From: Streptomyces sp. B21-083
GTDB taxonomy: Bacteria > Actinomycetota > Actinomycetes > Streptomycetales > Streptomycetaceae
Direction of reading: 5' to 3'
Assembly: GCF_036898825.1 (NCBI RefSeq)
Contig: NZ_JARUND010000001.1
Span: 3,162,001-3,226,000 of the forward strand
DNA: 64,000 nt
Shown: positions 36,204-46,600 of the stretch, piece after piece
How the letters are laid out: the number at the start of each line of letters is the position of its first letter
How positions within the stretch are numbered: position 1 is the first letter of the stretch
The notes under the pieces: generated by a model
Databases searched by the model: none
What the model was told of the DNA's origin: nothing
Seen by the model: only the letters and a program-made list of their open reading frames with translations
Program-made: the position numbers and the translations under genes

Positions 36204-37133
36204 GTGACTGTTGACATCGACAAGGCGACAGGACCGGCGGACACTCCCCCGGCCGGACCGGAGGCCATCAAGGCCATCCCGGTCCGGCACTACGGGCGGT
36301 ACGTCTCGGCCGTCGTCGCGATCGCGCTCTTCGTCGCGATCATCTCCGCGTTCGCCCAGGGCAACATCAACTGGGGCGCCGTACCGGACTACTTCTTCGA
36401 CGACCGCATCATCGCGGGCGTCGGGAAGACCCTCCTGCTGACGGTCCTCTCGATGGTGATCGGCATCGTCGGCGGCATCCTGCTCGCCGTCATGCGGCTG
36501 TCGAAGAACCCGGTGACCTCGACCATCGCCTGGTTCTACATCTGGTTCTTCCGCGGCACCCCGGTCCTGGTCCAGCTCGTCGTCTGGTTCAACCTGGGCC
36601 TGGTCTTCACGTACATCAACCTCGGTCCGATCTACAAGGACTACTGGTCCAGCTTCATGACGCCGCTGCTGACGGCGCTCCTGGGCCTGGGCCTGAACGA
36701 GGCCGCCTACATGGCGGAGATCTGCCGCGCCGGCCTTCTGTCGGTCGACGAGGGCCAGACGGAGGCCTCGCACGCCCTGGGCATGAGCCACGCCAAGACC
36801 CTGCGCCGGATCGTGATCCCGCAGGCGATGCGCGTGATCGTGCCGCCCACGGGCAACGAGGTCATCAACATGCTGAAGACGACCTCGCTGGTATCGGTGG
36901 TCCAGTTCGCCGAACTGTTCCGCTACGCCCAGGACATCGGGCAGACGTCCGGTGCCCCGGTGGAGATGTACTTCCTCGCGGCGGCCTGGTACCTGATCCT
37001 CACCTCGGTCCTCAGCGTCGGCCAGTACTACATCGAGCGGTACTACTCGCGCGGTTCCAGCCGTCTCCTCCCGGCCACACCGTTCCAGAAGATCAAGGCG
37101 AACATGCTCTCCCTCTCCGGCTACCGGCGGTGA
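36204..37133 (+). CDS. Amino-acid ABC transporter permease
   Basis: 309 aa from GTG 36204. A cytosolic N-terminus of about 30 aa precedes five or so hydrophobic segments and the HEQ/PAAT-family pattern: [10 protein letters not shown], the EAA loop [29 protein letters not shown], and TSLVSVV. A single permease gene suggests a homodimeric channel. It is 41 nt downstream of the binding protein. Confidence 0.94.
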   Translation: MTVDIDKATGPADTPPAGPEAIKAIPVRHYGRYVSAVVAIALFVAIISAFAQGNINWGAVPDYFFDDRIIAGVGKTLLLTVLSMVIGIVGGILLAVMRLSKNPVTSTIAWFYIWFFRGTPVLVQLVVWFNLGLVFTYINLGPIYKDYWSSFMTPLLTALLGLGLNEAAYMAEICRAGLLSVDEGQTEASHALGMSHAKTLRRIVIPQAMRVIVPPTGNEVINMLKTTSLVSVVQFAELFRYAQDIGQTSGAPVEMYFLAAAWYLILTSVLSVGQYYIERYYSRGSSRLLPATPFQKIKANMLSLSGYRR

Positions 37134-37137
37134 TCCC

Positions 37138-37932
37138 ATGACCTCAGTGGAGAAGACCGACGGCACCAGCATCAACGCCATGGTCAAGTCAGAAGGCGTA
37201 CACAAGTCCTTCGGCCCCGTCGAAGTCCTCAAGGGCATCGACCTGGAGGTGAAGTCGGGCGAGGTGTTCTGCCTCATCGGCCCCTCCGGCTCCGGCAAGT
37301 CGACGTTCCTCAGGTGCATCAACCACCTGGAGAAGGTCAACGCGGGGCGCCTGTACGTCGACGGGGAGCTGGTCGGCTACCGCCAGAAGGGCGACAAGCT
37401 CTACGAGCTGAAGGACAGCGAGGTCGCGCTGAAGCGACGGGACATCGGCATGGTGTTCCAGCGCTTCAACCTGTTCCCGCACATGACGGCGCTGGAGAAC
37501 GTCATGGAGGCCCCGGTCCAGGTCAAGGGCGCCAGCAAGGCACAGGCCCGCGAACGCGCCGGCCAACTCCTGGAGCGCGTGGGCCTGGCCGACAAGGCCG
37601 CCAACTACCCCTCGCAGCTCTCCGGCGGCCAGCAGCAGCGCGTCGCCATCGCCCGGGCCCTGGCGATGGACCCGAAGCTGATGCTGTTCGACGAGCCGAC
37701 CTCGGCGCTGGACCCGGAGCTGGTCGGTGACGTCCTCGACGTCATGCGCGACCTGGCCGAGTCCGGTATGACGATGGTCGTCGTCACCCACGAGATGGGC
37801 TTCGCCCGCGAGGTGGGCGACAGTCTCGTCTTCATGGACGGAGGCGTGGTCGTCGAGTCCGGCAACCCCCGCGACGTCCTGACGAACCCGCAGCACGAGC
37901 GCACGCAGTCGTTCCTGTCCAAGGTGCTCTGA
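37138..37932 (+). CDS. Amino-acid ABC transporter ATPase
   Basis: 264 aa. Walker [11 protein letters not shown]-loop [16 protein letters not shown], signature LSGGQQQR, Walker [15 protein letters not shown] and switch His in THEMGFA are all intact. This is the GlnQ/GluA-type ATP-binding subunit, encoded 4 nt after the permease stop and followed by a strong terminator. Confidence 0.96.
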   Translation: MTSVEKTDGTSINAMVKSEGVHKSFGPVEVLKGIDLEVKSGEVFCLIGPSGSGKSTFLRCINHLEKVNAGRLYVDGELVGYRQKGDKLYELKDSEVALKRRDIGMVFQRFNLFPHMTALENVMEAPVQVKGASKAQARERAGQLLERVGLADKAANYPSQLSGGQQQRVAIARALAMDPKLMLFDEPTSALDPELVGDVLDVMRDLAESGMTMVVVTHEMGFAREVGDSLVFMDGGVVVESGNPRDVLTNPQHERTQSFLSKVL

Positions 37933-37951
37933 GCCGAGGTACGGGTACGTA

Positions 37952-37990
37952 CGGAAGGGGCGGTACGAGATCCTCGTACCGCCCCTTCCG
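37952..37990. terminator. Strong bidirectional terminator
   Basis: Perfect 18-bp stem (CGGAAGGGGCGGTACGAG and its complement) with an ATC loop, between the convergent ATPase and putative anti-sigma genes. It ends CGTTTCCCTAG on the plus strand. Confidence 0.9.
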
Positions 37991-37997
37991 CGTTTCC

Positions 37998-38798
37998 CTA
38001 GTTTCTCCTCGTCTTCAACAGCTCGGGCGTGAGGGCCAGTTCACGCAGCTGGCTCTTGGTCAGCGGCGCGGTCCTGAGCAGTGGCCCCAGGGAGTACCTG
38101 CCCGTGAAGCCGGTGGTGTCGTGGACCTCGACCGTGCCGCCGGTCTTCAGGTAGAGCGTGGCGATGAGGTACTCACCCCAGGTGCGGCGCTTGTCCATGA
38201 AGACGCTGCCGTGCTTCCAGCCCTTCCGGAATTCGAGGACGTTGCCGTTCGGCAGCCTCTCGAAGGTGCACTCCTGCCCGTCCTCCTTGCCCGGCAGCGA
38301 ACAAGGACTCTTCCAGCTCGGGCTCTGAACCTTGCTGAACGTGTTGATGACCCGGAGGTACCCGACCCCGCCGTCCCTGGTGACCGTGTAGGAGCCGTAG
38401 TACTTGCCGAAGGGGCCGGCCTCCGGATGCTCCGGCTCCCGGAACAGGAGGTAGTCCATGTCCACTTCACGGATCGCACCGACACCGGTCGGCAGCAGCT
38501 TCGCGAACTCGGCCGCCAGAGCGGTGGCCCGGCCGGGAGGCTGGGTTGTCCCCGTGTTCGCGGCGCGGCCACCGCCCTCGTCGTACGTCAGCCACCCCGG
38601 CCCCGCGACCACCCCCGCCGCGACCCCGACCGCCGCGACGACCGTCACCGCGCCCCATCGGCGCCGCCGTGTCCGCGCCGCACGCGCGAACACCGCCTCC
38701 GTGCCGCCTCCCGTGGGAACGGTGACCCCGCCCACGGCCCGGCCGAGAAGCTCACGCCCCTCCAGCCATGTCTCGACCTCGTCGATGTCGGCGCTCAT
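37998..38798 (-). CDS. Membrane protein partnered with ECF sigma factor (putative anti-sigma)
   Basis: 266 aa. Cytosolic N-terminus of about 48 aa (DEVETWLEGRELLGRAVGG), one transmembrane helix (about 49-68, GAVTVVAAVGVAAGVVAG) and an extracytoplasmic domain of about 195 aa with two Cys. There is no zinc-binding anti-sigma HxxxCxxC motif. It starts inside the stop of the sigma gene (ATGA overlap at 38795-38798), and this coupling is the main reason to suspect an anti-sigma role. Confidence 0.8.
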   Translation of the reverse strand: MSADIDEVETWLEGRELLGRAVGGVTVPTGGGTEAVFARAARTRRRRWGAVTVVAAVGVAAGVVAGPGWLTYDEGGGRAANTGTTQPPGRATALAAEFAKLLPTGVGAIREVDMDYLLFREPEHPEAGPFGKYYGSYTVTRDGGVGYLRVINTFSKVQSPSWKSPCSLPGKEDGQECTFERLPNGNVLEFRKGWKHGSVFMDKRRTWGEYLIATLYLKTGGTVEVHDTTGFTGRYSLGPLLRTAPLTKSQLRELALTPELLKTRRN

Positions 38799-39283
38799 AC
38801 GTGCTCCTCCCGCACCGCGGCCCGCATCGCCGCGATTCCCCTGGCCGTGTGGCTCTTCACCGTGCTGACCCGCATACCGAGCAGGTCCGCGGTGTCGTTG
38901 ACGCTGAGGTCCTCCCAGTAGCGCAGCACCAGCACCGCCCGCTGCTTGGGCGCGAGCTTCGCCAGCGCCGCGCGCACCATCAGGCCCGTGTCGCTGTCCG
39001 CCGACTCGACGGGCGTCTCCGGCAGTTCGCCGTACGCGTGTTCGCGCCGCCAGAAGCGTCGGCGCCCCGCGATGAACGTGTTGATCAGCGTCTGCCGGGC
39101 ATAGGCCTCAAGATTGTCCAGCCGCTCGTACCTGCGTGCCCCGAGGACGACCTTCACGAGCGTCGTCTGGACGAGATCCTCCGCCTCGTCACGGTTGCCG
39201 CAGAGCAGATAGGCGCTCCGGAACAGCGCCGTGCGTCTGCCCTCCACGAAGGCGTGCAGAGCCGCGTCCGCGCCCCGCCTCAT
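38795..39283 (-). CDS. SigE-family ECF sigma factor
   Basis: 162 aa from the ATG at 39283 (AGGGGGAAGG upstream). Region 2 (FRSAYLLCGNRDEAEDLVQTTLVKV) and region 4 (LAPKQRAVLVLRYWEDLSVNDTADLLGMRVSTVKSHTARGIAAMR) are both present. It belongs to the actinobacterial SigE-like ECF group usually followed by a membrane protein. The target promoters are unknown. Confidence 0.92.
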   Translation of the reverse strand: MRRGADAALHAFVEGRRTALFRSAYLLCGNRDEAEDLVQTTLVKVVLGARRYERLDNLEAYARQTLINTFIAGRRRFWRREHAYGELPETPVESADSDTGLMVRAALAKLAPKQRAVLVLRYWEDLSVNDTADLLGMRVSTVKSHTARGIAAMRAAVREEHV

Positions 39284-39419
39284 CCTTCCCCCTCTCCCGG
39301 CCCCTTGGGCGAAGACCGTCTCACCCTCTCCAGTGCGGTGGGGCCCCGGCCAGGACGCGGCGCACACGGAAATGGCAGTACGGATTTCCCGTACCGCCAG
39401 AACCTTCCGCCCTGCCGGG

Positions 39420-40190
39420 CTACTTGAGCGCGAGCAGCAGCGTGTCCGAAGGTGAGCACCACACCGGGCGCGCCTCCCCGAACCCCTTCTCGCGCAGCAC
39501 GCGCGCGTGCCACCCGGCGGAGGGCATGTCGCCCTCGGCGTGTTCGCCGTAGATCTCGAAACGGCGGGCGGTCGGCCCGGCGAGGGCGGGATCCTGGGCG
39601 GCGAGCTGCCACCATTCGGCCCAGTCGACGGCGCCGTCGTGTTTGGCCTGATCCATACGGGTGTGGCGCAGTGCGCGCTCCGCCGCGTTGATCCGGGGCG
39701 TGCTGTCGTCGATCATGTGGTCCGCGTTCATGAACAGACCGCCGTCGCGGACGAGCTCCGCGATCCGCCCGTAGAGGTCCGCGAGGGGTTCGCTGTGCAG
39801 CCAGTGCAGGGCGGTGGCGGTCAGGACGGCGTCGTACGAGTCGTACGGCAGCCCGCTCGGCCACCGCGGGTCCTTGAGGTCGGCCGTGACGAAGGTGACG
39901 CGGTCGTCGCCCGCGAAGGTGCCCTGGGCGATGGCGAGGAGCGCCGGGTCGAGGTCGACGCCGACGCTGGTGGCCTGCGGGAACCGGTCGAGCAGCCGGG
40001 ACGTGATACTTCCCGTGCCGCACGCCAGGTCGAGCACGCGTGGGGCGGGGCCGACGAGGGCCTCGACCATGTCGAGCATGATCCGGAACCGTTCCTCGCG
40101 GTCCGGCATATACCACTCCTGCTGCCTGTCCCAGCTCGTCTGCCAGGCATTCCAGTCGGTTCCGGCGTTCGTACCGGTAGTGGTGGTCAT
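39420..40190 (-). CDS. Class I SAM-dependent methyltransferase
   Basis: 256 aa from the ATG at 40190 (GAGGGGG upstream). SAM-binding motif I DLACGTGSITSRLL, an acidic motif II region GVDLDPALL, and VTADLKDP. The substrate is unknown; the closest general look is of trans-aconitate or ubiquinone-type small-molecule methyltransferases. It is divergent from the CGNR gene, with about 124 nt between them for both promoters. Confidence 0.9.
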   Translation of the reverse strand: MTTTTGTNAGTDWNAWQTSWDRQQEWYMPDREERFRIMLDMVEALVGPAPRVLDLACGTGSITSRLLDRFPQATSVGVDLDPALLAIAQGTFAGDDRVTFVTADLKDPRWPSGLPYDSYDAVLTATALHWLHSEPLADLYGRIAELVRDGGLFMNADHMIDDSTPRINAAERALRHTRMDQAKHDGAVDWAEWWQLAAQDPALAGPTARRFEIYGEHAEGDMPSAGWHARVLREKGFGEARPVWCSPSDTLLLALK

Positions 40191-40314
40191 GGAAACCCCC
40201 TCTTGTCAGCTGCTCGCTCGCCCGCTTCTGAACACATGCGTAATACCCTGGAAGCAATGTCAGCCGTTACTTCCTCGCATCCACGACCATAGAACGCCCT
40301 CGTAAGGACTACAA

Positions 40315-40944
40315 GTGGAACTGGCCTATTACTCGGACTACGCCTTGCGTCTCGTCAACACCGAGGAACCGGCGCGCGGCAAGGACTCGCTGACCTCGAT
40401 CGACGCCGTCCGCGGTCTGTTCGGCGCCAACCAGCAGGCAGGCCGTCGCGCCACCGACGCCGACGTGACGCGGTTCCGCTCCGTACGGGCCCGTCTGCGC
40501 GCCGTCTTCGAGGCGGCCGACACGGGCGACGAGACGCTCTCGGTGGACCTGCTGAACTCGCTCCTGCTGGAGTTCCCGGTGAGCCCGCAGATCTCGGGGC
40601 ACGACTTCCGGGACGACGACGGCCGTCCGCTGTGGCACATGCACCTGGCCGACCATCCGTCGAACGCGACGGCGGGCTACGCGGCCATCGCCGCGATGGG
40701 CCTGGCCTTCCACCTCACCGAGTACGGGGTGGACCGGCTGGGCCTGTGCGAGGCACCGCCCTGCCGCAACGCCTACCTCGACACCTCGACGAACCGCTCC
40801 CGGCGCTACTGCTCGGACCGCTGCGCGACCCGGGCCAACGTGGCCGCCTACCGCGCCCGCAAACGGCTGGAGGCCGACCGGTCCGAGAAGACGAGCCTGG
40901 CGGCCGACACGGCCCAGCGCAGCAGCGCCAGCGGCGAACGCTGA
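40315..40944 (+). CDS. CGNR zinc-finger (ABATE-domain) regulator-like protein
   Basis: 209 aa from GTG 40315. The N-terminal stress-associated ABATE domain (LRLVNTEEP ... LRAVFEAADTGDE) is followed by a C-terminal treble-clef zinc finger with C-x4-C ... YCSDRC and a basic helix (RYCSDRCATRANVAAYRARK). Such proteins are predicted DNA-binding regulators. The 3' end overlaps the convergent sodX gene by 97 nt. Confidence 0.9.
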   Translation: MELAYYSDYALRLVNTEEPARGKDSLTSIDAVRGLFGANQQAGRRATDADVTRFRSVRARLRAVFEAADTGDETLSVDLLNSLLLEFPVSPQISGHDFRDDDGRPLWHMHLADHPSNATAGYAAIAAMGLAFHLTEYGVDRLGLCEAPPCRNAYLDTSTNRSRRYCSDRCATRANVAAYRARKRLEADRSEKTSLAADTAQRSSASGER

Positions 40945-41318
40945 CCGGGCTTGAGCGGCCGGTACCGGAACCGCACCCGGCCCAGGATCAGCTCGTGCGG
41001 CACGGTGCCGTAGTCGGTGCTGTCGCCGCCGGCGAAGGAGTTGTCCCCGAGCACCCACCAGCCGCCCTCACGGCGCTCCGTGGCCCGCTTGACGACCAGC
41101 AGGTCCTGCTGGAACGGATGGCGCAGGACGACGATGTCCCCGGCCCTGACCCGGCCGCCGTACCGCACGACGAGAAAATCGCCGTGATACAGCGTGGGCA
41201 CCATCGACGGCCCGGTCACGGCGACCCACCCGAAGAGCTTCGCGGCCCCTCCGTGCTCACTCTCACGCTCGCTCTCGCGTTCGCTTCCGTGTTCGCTCTC
41301 CTGCGACAGCTCCGGCAT
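40848..41318 (-). CDS. sodX: SodX, S26 signal-peptidase-like maturation protease for nickel SOD
   Basis: 156 aa from the ATG at 41318. S26 motifs: Ser38 in GPSMVPTL and Lys77 in VVKRAT, then GDNSFAGGDSTDYG. There is no clear N-terminal membrane anchor, fitting a cytosolic processing protease. The N-terminus carries a Glu/Ser-rich repeat. It is divergent from sodN and is expected to remove the SodN propeptide so that the N-terminal His can bind nickel. Confidence 0.92.
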   Translation of the reverse strand: MPELSQESEHGSERESERESEHGGAAKLFGWVAVTGPSMVPTLYHGDFLVVRYGGRVRAGDIVVLRHPFQQDLLVVKRATERREGGWWVLGDNSFAGGDSTDYGTVPHELILGRVRFRYRPLKPGQRSPLALLRWAVSAARLVFSDRSASSRLRAR

Positions 41319-41462
41319 CGCGGCACCTCCCCGGTTCCATCCTCCACCAGTCCCAGTCTGGCCCCCTACTTTTGTCCTAAGCCCATGGGGGCACTCGCGA
41401 AAAGCCGTCTCCCAAGGAGTAATGTCCAACCTGAGAAGACGATCACGAGGAAGGAACGCTCC

Positions 41463-41858
41463 ATGCTTTCCCGCCTGTTTGCCCCCAAGGTCAAGGTCAG
41501 CGCACACTGCGACCTGCCCTGCGGTGTGTACGACCCGGCCCAGGCCCGCATCGAGGCGGAGTCGGTGAAGGCCGTGCAGGACAAGATGGCCGCCAACGAC
41601 GACCCTCACTTCCAGGCGCGCGCCACCGTCATCAAGGAGCAGCGCGCAGAGCTCGCCAAGCACCACGTGTCGGTCCTGTGGAGCGACTACTTCAAGCCCC
41701 CGCACTTCGAGAAGTACCCGGAGCTGCACCAGCTGGTCAACGACGCCCTGAAGGCCCTCTCGGCCGCCAAGGCATCCACGGACCCGGCGACGGGCCAGAA
41801 GGCGCTGGACTACATCGCCCAGATCGACAAGATCTTCTGGGAGACCAAGAAGGCTTGA
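41463..41858 (+). CDS. sodN: Nickel superoxide dismutase SodN
   Basis: 131 aa from the ATG at 41463. A 14-residue propeptide (MLSRLFAPKVKVSA) precedes the nickel hook HCDLPCGVYDP, with His1, Cys2 and Cys6 of the mature enzyme; the rest is a four-helix bundle. It disproportionates superoxide in the cytosol. In Streptomyces, transcription is nickel-induced and the mRNA is targeted by an sRNA from sodF (literature). Its last 13 nt form the left end of an integrated island; the stop codon and reading frame are intact. Confidence 0.97.
   Translation: MLSRLFAPKVKVSAHCDLPCGVYDPAQARIEAESVKAVQDKMAANDDPHFQARATVIKEQRAELAKHHVSVLWSDYFKPPHFEKYPELHQLVNDALKALSAAKASTDPATGQKALDYIAQIDKIFWETKKA
41846..41858 (+). 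repeat. attL-like site in sodN
   Basis: CAAGAAGGCTTGA encodes the last SodN residues and the stop codon. It differs from the right copy at one base (T for C). Confidence 0.75.
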
Positions 41859-41865
41859 TCTATGG

Positions 41866-42860
41866 CTAGGCCGTCTGACCTGCGGTTTCGCGGGTCGCAT
41901 CGCCTACCTGTCCGCACCCGGTCCGCAGGCCGCCGAGAACGGCGTCCATGACGGAGCGGGTGCGGTCTTTTTCGCCCGGCCACAAGTGCGCGTAGATCCG
42001 CAGCGTGATGACGGCGGACGCGTGGCCGAGAACGAGCTGGACCTGCTTGACGCTCGCTCCGCCGGCGATGAGGGCGGAGGCGTAGAAGTGGCGCAGGTCG
42101 TGGGTCACCACGTGCGGGTGTTCGACGGGTTTGCGGCCCTCACGCCCGGCCGCCTCGTTCTCCGCCGCCTGGAGCGCCTTGCGGGCGCAGTTCCATTCTG
42201 TCTTCCAGCGGCGGTAGTTGAGGGGCTCGCCCTCCTCCATCGTGAACAGCCACTCCTTCGAGGGCCGTGCCGCGAGGTGCGTGAGGAGCACGTCTGTAAC
42301 GACCTCGCCGACCGGGACCGTACGCCGGGACTTGCCGGTCTTCGGCGGACCGATCAGGCCGGACTGGAGATGCTGACGCTCGACACGGATCGAACCGCTC
42401 TTGAAGTCGACGTCCGAGACATTCAGGCCGAGCAACTCGCCTATGCGCAAGCCTGATCCGGCCAGGACGACGATCGCCGTTCGGATGTATAGACGTGCGC
42501 TGCCGGGGCGCAGTTACTCGGAGAGCTTCTTGAAGAGGGCCTGGATGTGGCTGCGGCGCAGGGACGCCATGGCGTAGGAGCCGAGCGCGGGTATCAGGTG
42601 AACCCGCAGGGCGTTGTCGGTGATACGGGTGCCCGCCTCACCGGCGATCTGCTCGCCCTCCCACTTCGTCGCGTACTTGTCGAATGAGATCCTGGCGGCG
42701 CGCGGGTCGACGTACAGGCCGGTGACCACGCTGGCCGTGACCTCGTCAAGCCAGCGCTGGGCGTCGAGCTCGCGGTCGAAGTGGCGGGCGTGCTCCTTGC
42801 CGTCGAGGTCGCGGTAGCGGGCCGCCATTTGCCGTTGGGTTGCTTTTGAATGTTCGCCAA
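41866..42860 (-). pseudogene. Tyrosine recombinase (integrase), inactivated
   Basis: The start would be TTG 42860 (MANIQKQPNGKWR) behind GGGAGAA. The frame then breaks near 42827, where one missing G separates KWR from ARYRDLDGKEHARH. The N-terminal SAM-like domain continues to FKKLSE and a TAA at about 42514. Beyond it, in the same frame, the catalytic part resumes at IRTAIVVLAGSGLRIGELLGL, so about 55-60 residues are missing. Catalytic Arg (GLRIGE), HDLRH and Tyr (RIYAHLW) remain. Frameshift plus internal deletion make it inactive. Confidence 0.85.
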
Positions 42861-42881
42861 GTGGCTTCTCCCTTGGGTTGG

Positions 42882-43068
42882 CTATCGGTGGTAGCCGCCG
42901 CTCTCGATGTGCTCGGTGAGGGTGCGGGCGTCGCGCTCGTCGCCCATCAGGCGGAGGCACTGCTCGTGAATGGCTTGTGAGCTGTCGGGGTGGGTCTGAA
43001 TGTGCTCAGCGATGCCGACGACAGCGTGGTGCAGGCGGTCTTCGGCCTCGCGTGTCTCGCAGTCCCGG
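42882..43068 (-). pseudogene. Remnant of a small element-encoded protein
   Basis: The C-terminal part of an open frame (WCRDCETREAEDRLHHAVVGIAEHIQTHPDSSQ ... ESGGYHR, ending at 42882) has credible composition and a CxxC. Upstream of about 43070 the same frame becomes antisense to another fragment. It lies where pSAM2-like elements often carry a small gene before int. Identity unknown. Confidence 0.45.
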
Positions 43069-43071
43069 CAC

Positions 43072-43210
43072 CATCGCCGAGTACGAGCAACTGCTGGCCA
43101 TGACCGATACGTTGCTGTCCGACCCCCGCCAATTCTTCCGCTCGTACTCGGCCGCCAAGATCGGCCGCATGATGACCGCACCAGCCCGCAGGAGCGTTCC
43201 CGCCCCATGA
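43072..43210 (+). pseudogene. C-terminal fragment of an unidentified gene
   Basis: In-frame peptide TIAEYEQLLAMTDTLLSDPRQFF ... RSYSAAKIGRMMTAP, ending at 43210 and overlapping the ASCH start as ATGA. The 5' part is missing at a junction with the opposite-strand remnant. Probably the truncated first gene of a former two-gene unit. Confidence 0.4.
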
Positions 43211-43609
43211 CCGACACCACCGCCCGCGTCCACGAGCTCAACCTCTACCGCCAGTACTTCGACCTCGTCGCCGCGGGCACCAAGACAATCGAGGCGCGGG
43301 TCAAATACCCGCACTCGCCGACCTCGCCGCCGGTGACATCATCCGCTTCCGCATCAAGGGCACCGACGAAACCTGCGAGGTGTACGTCAAACAGGTCACC
43401 GAATACGCCGACTTCGAGTCTCTGCTCGACGGCGAGGGACCCTCCAATGTCAACCCACCGCCACTCGCGACCAGCAATTGACCAACATCCGCACCATCTA
43501 CCAGCCCCAGAAAGAAGCCCTCGGTACCCTCGCCATCGAGATCACTCTCGCACAACGCCCTGAATTGCCAGCCCGGCCAACGGGTCACTATTATCGAGAA
43601 CCAAATTAG
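43207..43609 (+). pseudogene. ASCH-domain protein, frameshifted
   Basis: Starts MTDTTARVHELNLYRQYFDLVAAGTKTIEARVKYP, clearly ASCH-like. It then shifts frame near 43311 to continue as LADLAAGDIIRFRIKGTDETCEVYVKQ, and shifts again near 43452 to NIRTIYQPQKEALGTLAIEI, ending at TAG 43607-43609. Each break is explained by one missing base. ASCH proteins are predicted RNA-binding or nucleic-acid-modifying factors. Not functional as read. Confidence 0.75.
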
Positions 43610-43682
43610 GCCCGAACTCTAGGGCCCAGCATACGCAGGGCCCACGATCATCAGAGAACTCCCGATCGGTGACGCATCCTCC

Positions 43683-46600
43683 TCAGATACCGACATGCAC
43701 GTATGCAGCCCAAATGTCGGGCCGGTCCGGGATAGAACGACGGAGGGTGTTGATCGCCTTGTTCAATGCTTCTGCCATATCTGCGAACGGAAGGCCACGA
43801 GCGCGAAATGCCTCTTTATAGAAACCGTACACCAGGACGGGGGTAAGCGTGTCGGATATGGGCCACAGGCTCCCAATTACATGAGGGTAGCCCGCGACAT
43901 GGAAGGCTCCGGTGATGTGAACGAATTCGTCGGCGAGAGCCGCTGAGGTACTGCTCGTGCTGCAGGCCGACAGGAAGGCCAGCAGGCTCTTGTCGGTGCG
44001 CAGCGCCGCGATCTGAGTCATCGTCAGAGGGTGGGCCCGATGATCATGCAAGAGCAGCCGGCTGGACCCGGGGTTCCGAGGGTCAGTCTGTGAGTGGCAG
44101 GCAAAGTGCATCACATGCGATCCACTTATCGCTGCCAGCACCGACTCATTGACAGCCTTCTCTCCCGCCAGTGTCTGGACAGCTGCACCGAACATTCCGC
44201 GCAGCAGACGCGCTTCCACGCTAGAGCCGGGGAGTTCCACCGGATGCCCGGGAGTGAACGGCATGGCTACGACTCCGACGTGCAACGCCTCGATCGAGGG
44301 TCGAACTGGCAGATTCCGGGCGTGATGACTGAGCGAGTACAGGGTGGGAGAATACGAAGAAATGACCTGGTCCAGCACATTCTCTTGACCCTGTTCACCT
44401 CCACAAGAGCTGTAGTCACCGACAGCATGCAGAGGCAGCAACGACAGCGTCCCGGTAGGCACCCACCAGAGCCGGATCGGCGCTTCAGGCTCGGAGTGCC
44501 GATCCTCGTGGAGACGGCGGACGGTTCGCAGAACGGGCTCCGCCACATTGCGCCAACACCAAGTCATAACCTCTTTCAGTTCACTCAAAGCTCGGCCCTC
44601 CGCAGACCTGTCCGGACCCTGCAGAGACATCCGCGCACGCATGAACCGTTCCGCAGAGGCTTCCACGCGCTCTTTCGTCAGACCACCGAGCGGGACCCTG
44701 ACGACCCTCCCAGCGTCGACCACGAAGGCGTCACACCCAACCTCGCTGACGTTCACCACCGCAGCCGTTCCGGGCAGAGAATCCATAATTTCGACCAGCG
44801 GTGGAAGCGTGCCGAACCCTGAAAAGCCCTCGATCCGTCGAATGCTGCTGATGACGTCCTCGAGATCTCGCTCCAAGCGGGCCCGGTGCTCTCTGTCACG
44901 AAGACCGTTGACGGCCAACCGAGCTTCCGCAAGGGAGGAAGAGGAATCCAACGCGGGATCTGTCTCCAGCCGATTCGACAACCACATCAGCCGCTCCACA
45001 AGTTTTGGATGCTCGCGACGGAGCTCGTCGAGCCGGCCACGCACCATGAGAGCCTGCGCCATGAGAATCCCTCGCCCCGACTCCAGCACCGCCAGGGCTT
45101 CCTCGTCGGTCCTGCCGGCAACTACCGCACAGGCTGCAGCCAGAGACGCCAGTCCGGCGAAATCCTGCAGCCAATGGTGGGCGTCCTGACGGACCGCCCA
45201 CCGAGGCACAAGCCGAGGAAGCAGGGTCAGGGCGTAGCGCAATGCCTCAAAGGCTCCTTGGGGATCATGGGCCTCGATCCGTGCGACTCCCAGGAGGTGT
45301 GCACACTGGATTCGGCTGGAGAGCGATCCGCTCCCTTCATCCAGAATGCCCTTTAACAGAGCGCTGACCTTCGCCAGCGTCTCCGCGTTTGCCGACGGAC
45401 CATCGAGCGCAAGCAGGGCTCGACAGTAGGCGACCGAGAACCGCACTCCCATCAAGGATCCTCGGTCCATGAAAGACAGTGCTTTTTCCAGGGACCGAAC
45501 GCTTTCTTGGAGGTCGGTCAATTCACCGGTGAAACGGTGACGTTCAATTAGACTCGCAGCATAGTTCGCCCAATGTCGGGAGAAGAGTAGGCTTTCCTCA
45601 CTGGTGTCGGACAGGGCAGCTTTGTGTAGCCGGATGGACATGTCGATGTCGGCCCGGTCTCGCGTGATCCGAAAAATGGATGAGTACGCGGATGCAAGGT
45701 TCGACTTCATACGGGCGAGGTCAGGCACGTCCTCACTGTCCACGAGATCAAGAGCGCGGTGACTCTCGTTTATCGCTCGTTCCAGGTCGCGCCGGTCCCC
45801 TGTACGTTCAAAGCGAGTAACGAGAGCGTTGGTGAGGTTCGACCTGGTAACCGCCTCCGAACTCTTTGCGGAGTGCTCCATTTCCGGAGGGAATTGACGA
45901 GCAATCTTCGCCGCCTCTACTAGATACTTTATGGCGTCGTCCAGATCCGAAAGCCGCTGGGTGCCCACACTCCTGTTCTGTAGAGCTTCTCCGAGGCAAG
46001 CAAATGCAATATGTTGCGAAAAAAGATCTTCCGCCGCCGCGTCCACGGCTCGTAATGCATGCTCCACAGCCTCGTCGGCGTCCCCTGGAGAACCCGTCTC
46101 CAGGTACCTGTCCTGGAGTGCGTGGCTAAGATTCGTAAGAATCCTGGACTCGAGCGCTCCGCCGTCCCGGACAAGAGAAGCCGCCGACCGAGATCGCTCG
46201 ATCGAGGCGTCCAGATAATGCTCCTTTCCCAGCATCCGGTAAGCTTGCTTGAGCGACGCACTATACAAGGACAAATGTAACGCCGCCTCATCATGGTGCA
46301 TTGCGGAAGCGGTGACAGAGGCTGCACCCGCAGCCAATGCCTCCTCGATATCGGAGGCTCGACCCGTTAGATAATGGCGCGTCCTGAGATCGTCACCGAG
46401 GTTTGCCCAGTACCTGGGAGCCTCTGGATCGTCCAGACGGCAGAGGGACAGCACCTCATAGCCGACAGCTATGGCACGTTCCAGGTCAGCCGTGTCGCCA
46501 TGCGCTTGATAACTCACCCCGTACGTGAGCGCGAGTATGAATGTGCACTCGACCGCTTCCCGCCCGCCGTCGTCGCGCGCCAGTTCGCAGATGATCGTCC

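Noticed and set aside
41840..41870. tRNA gene as the integration target
   Set aside because: No cloverleaf is visible; the duplicated sequence is the sodN coding end.
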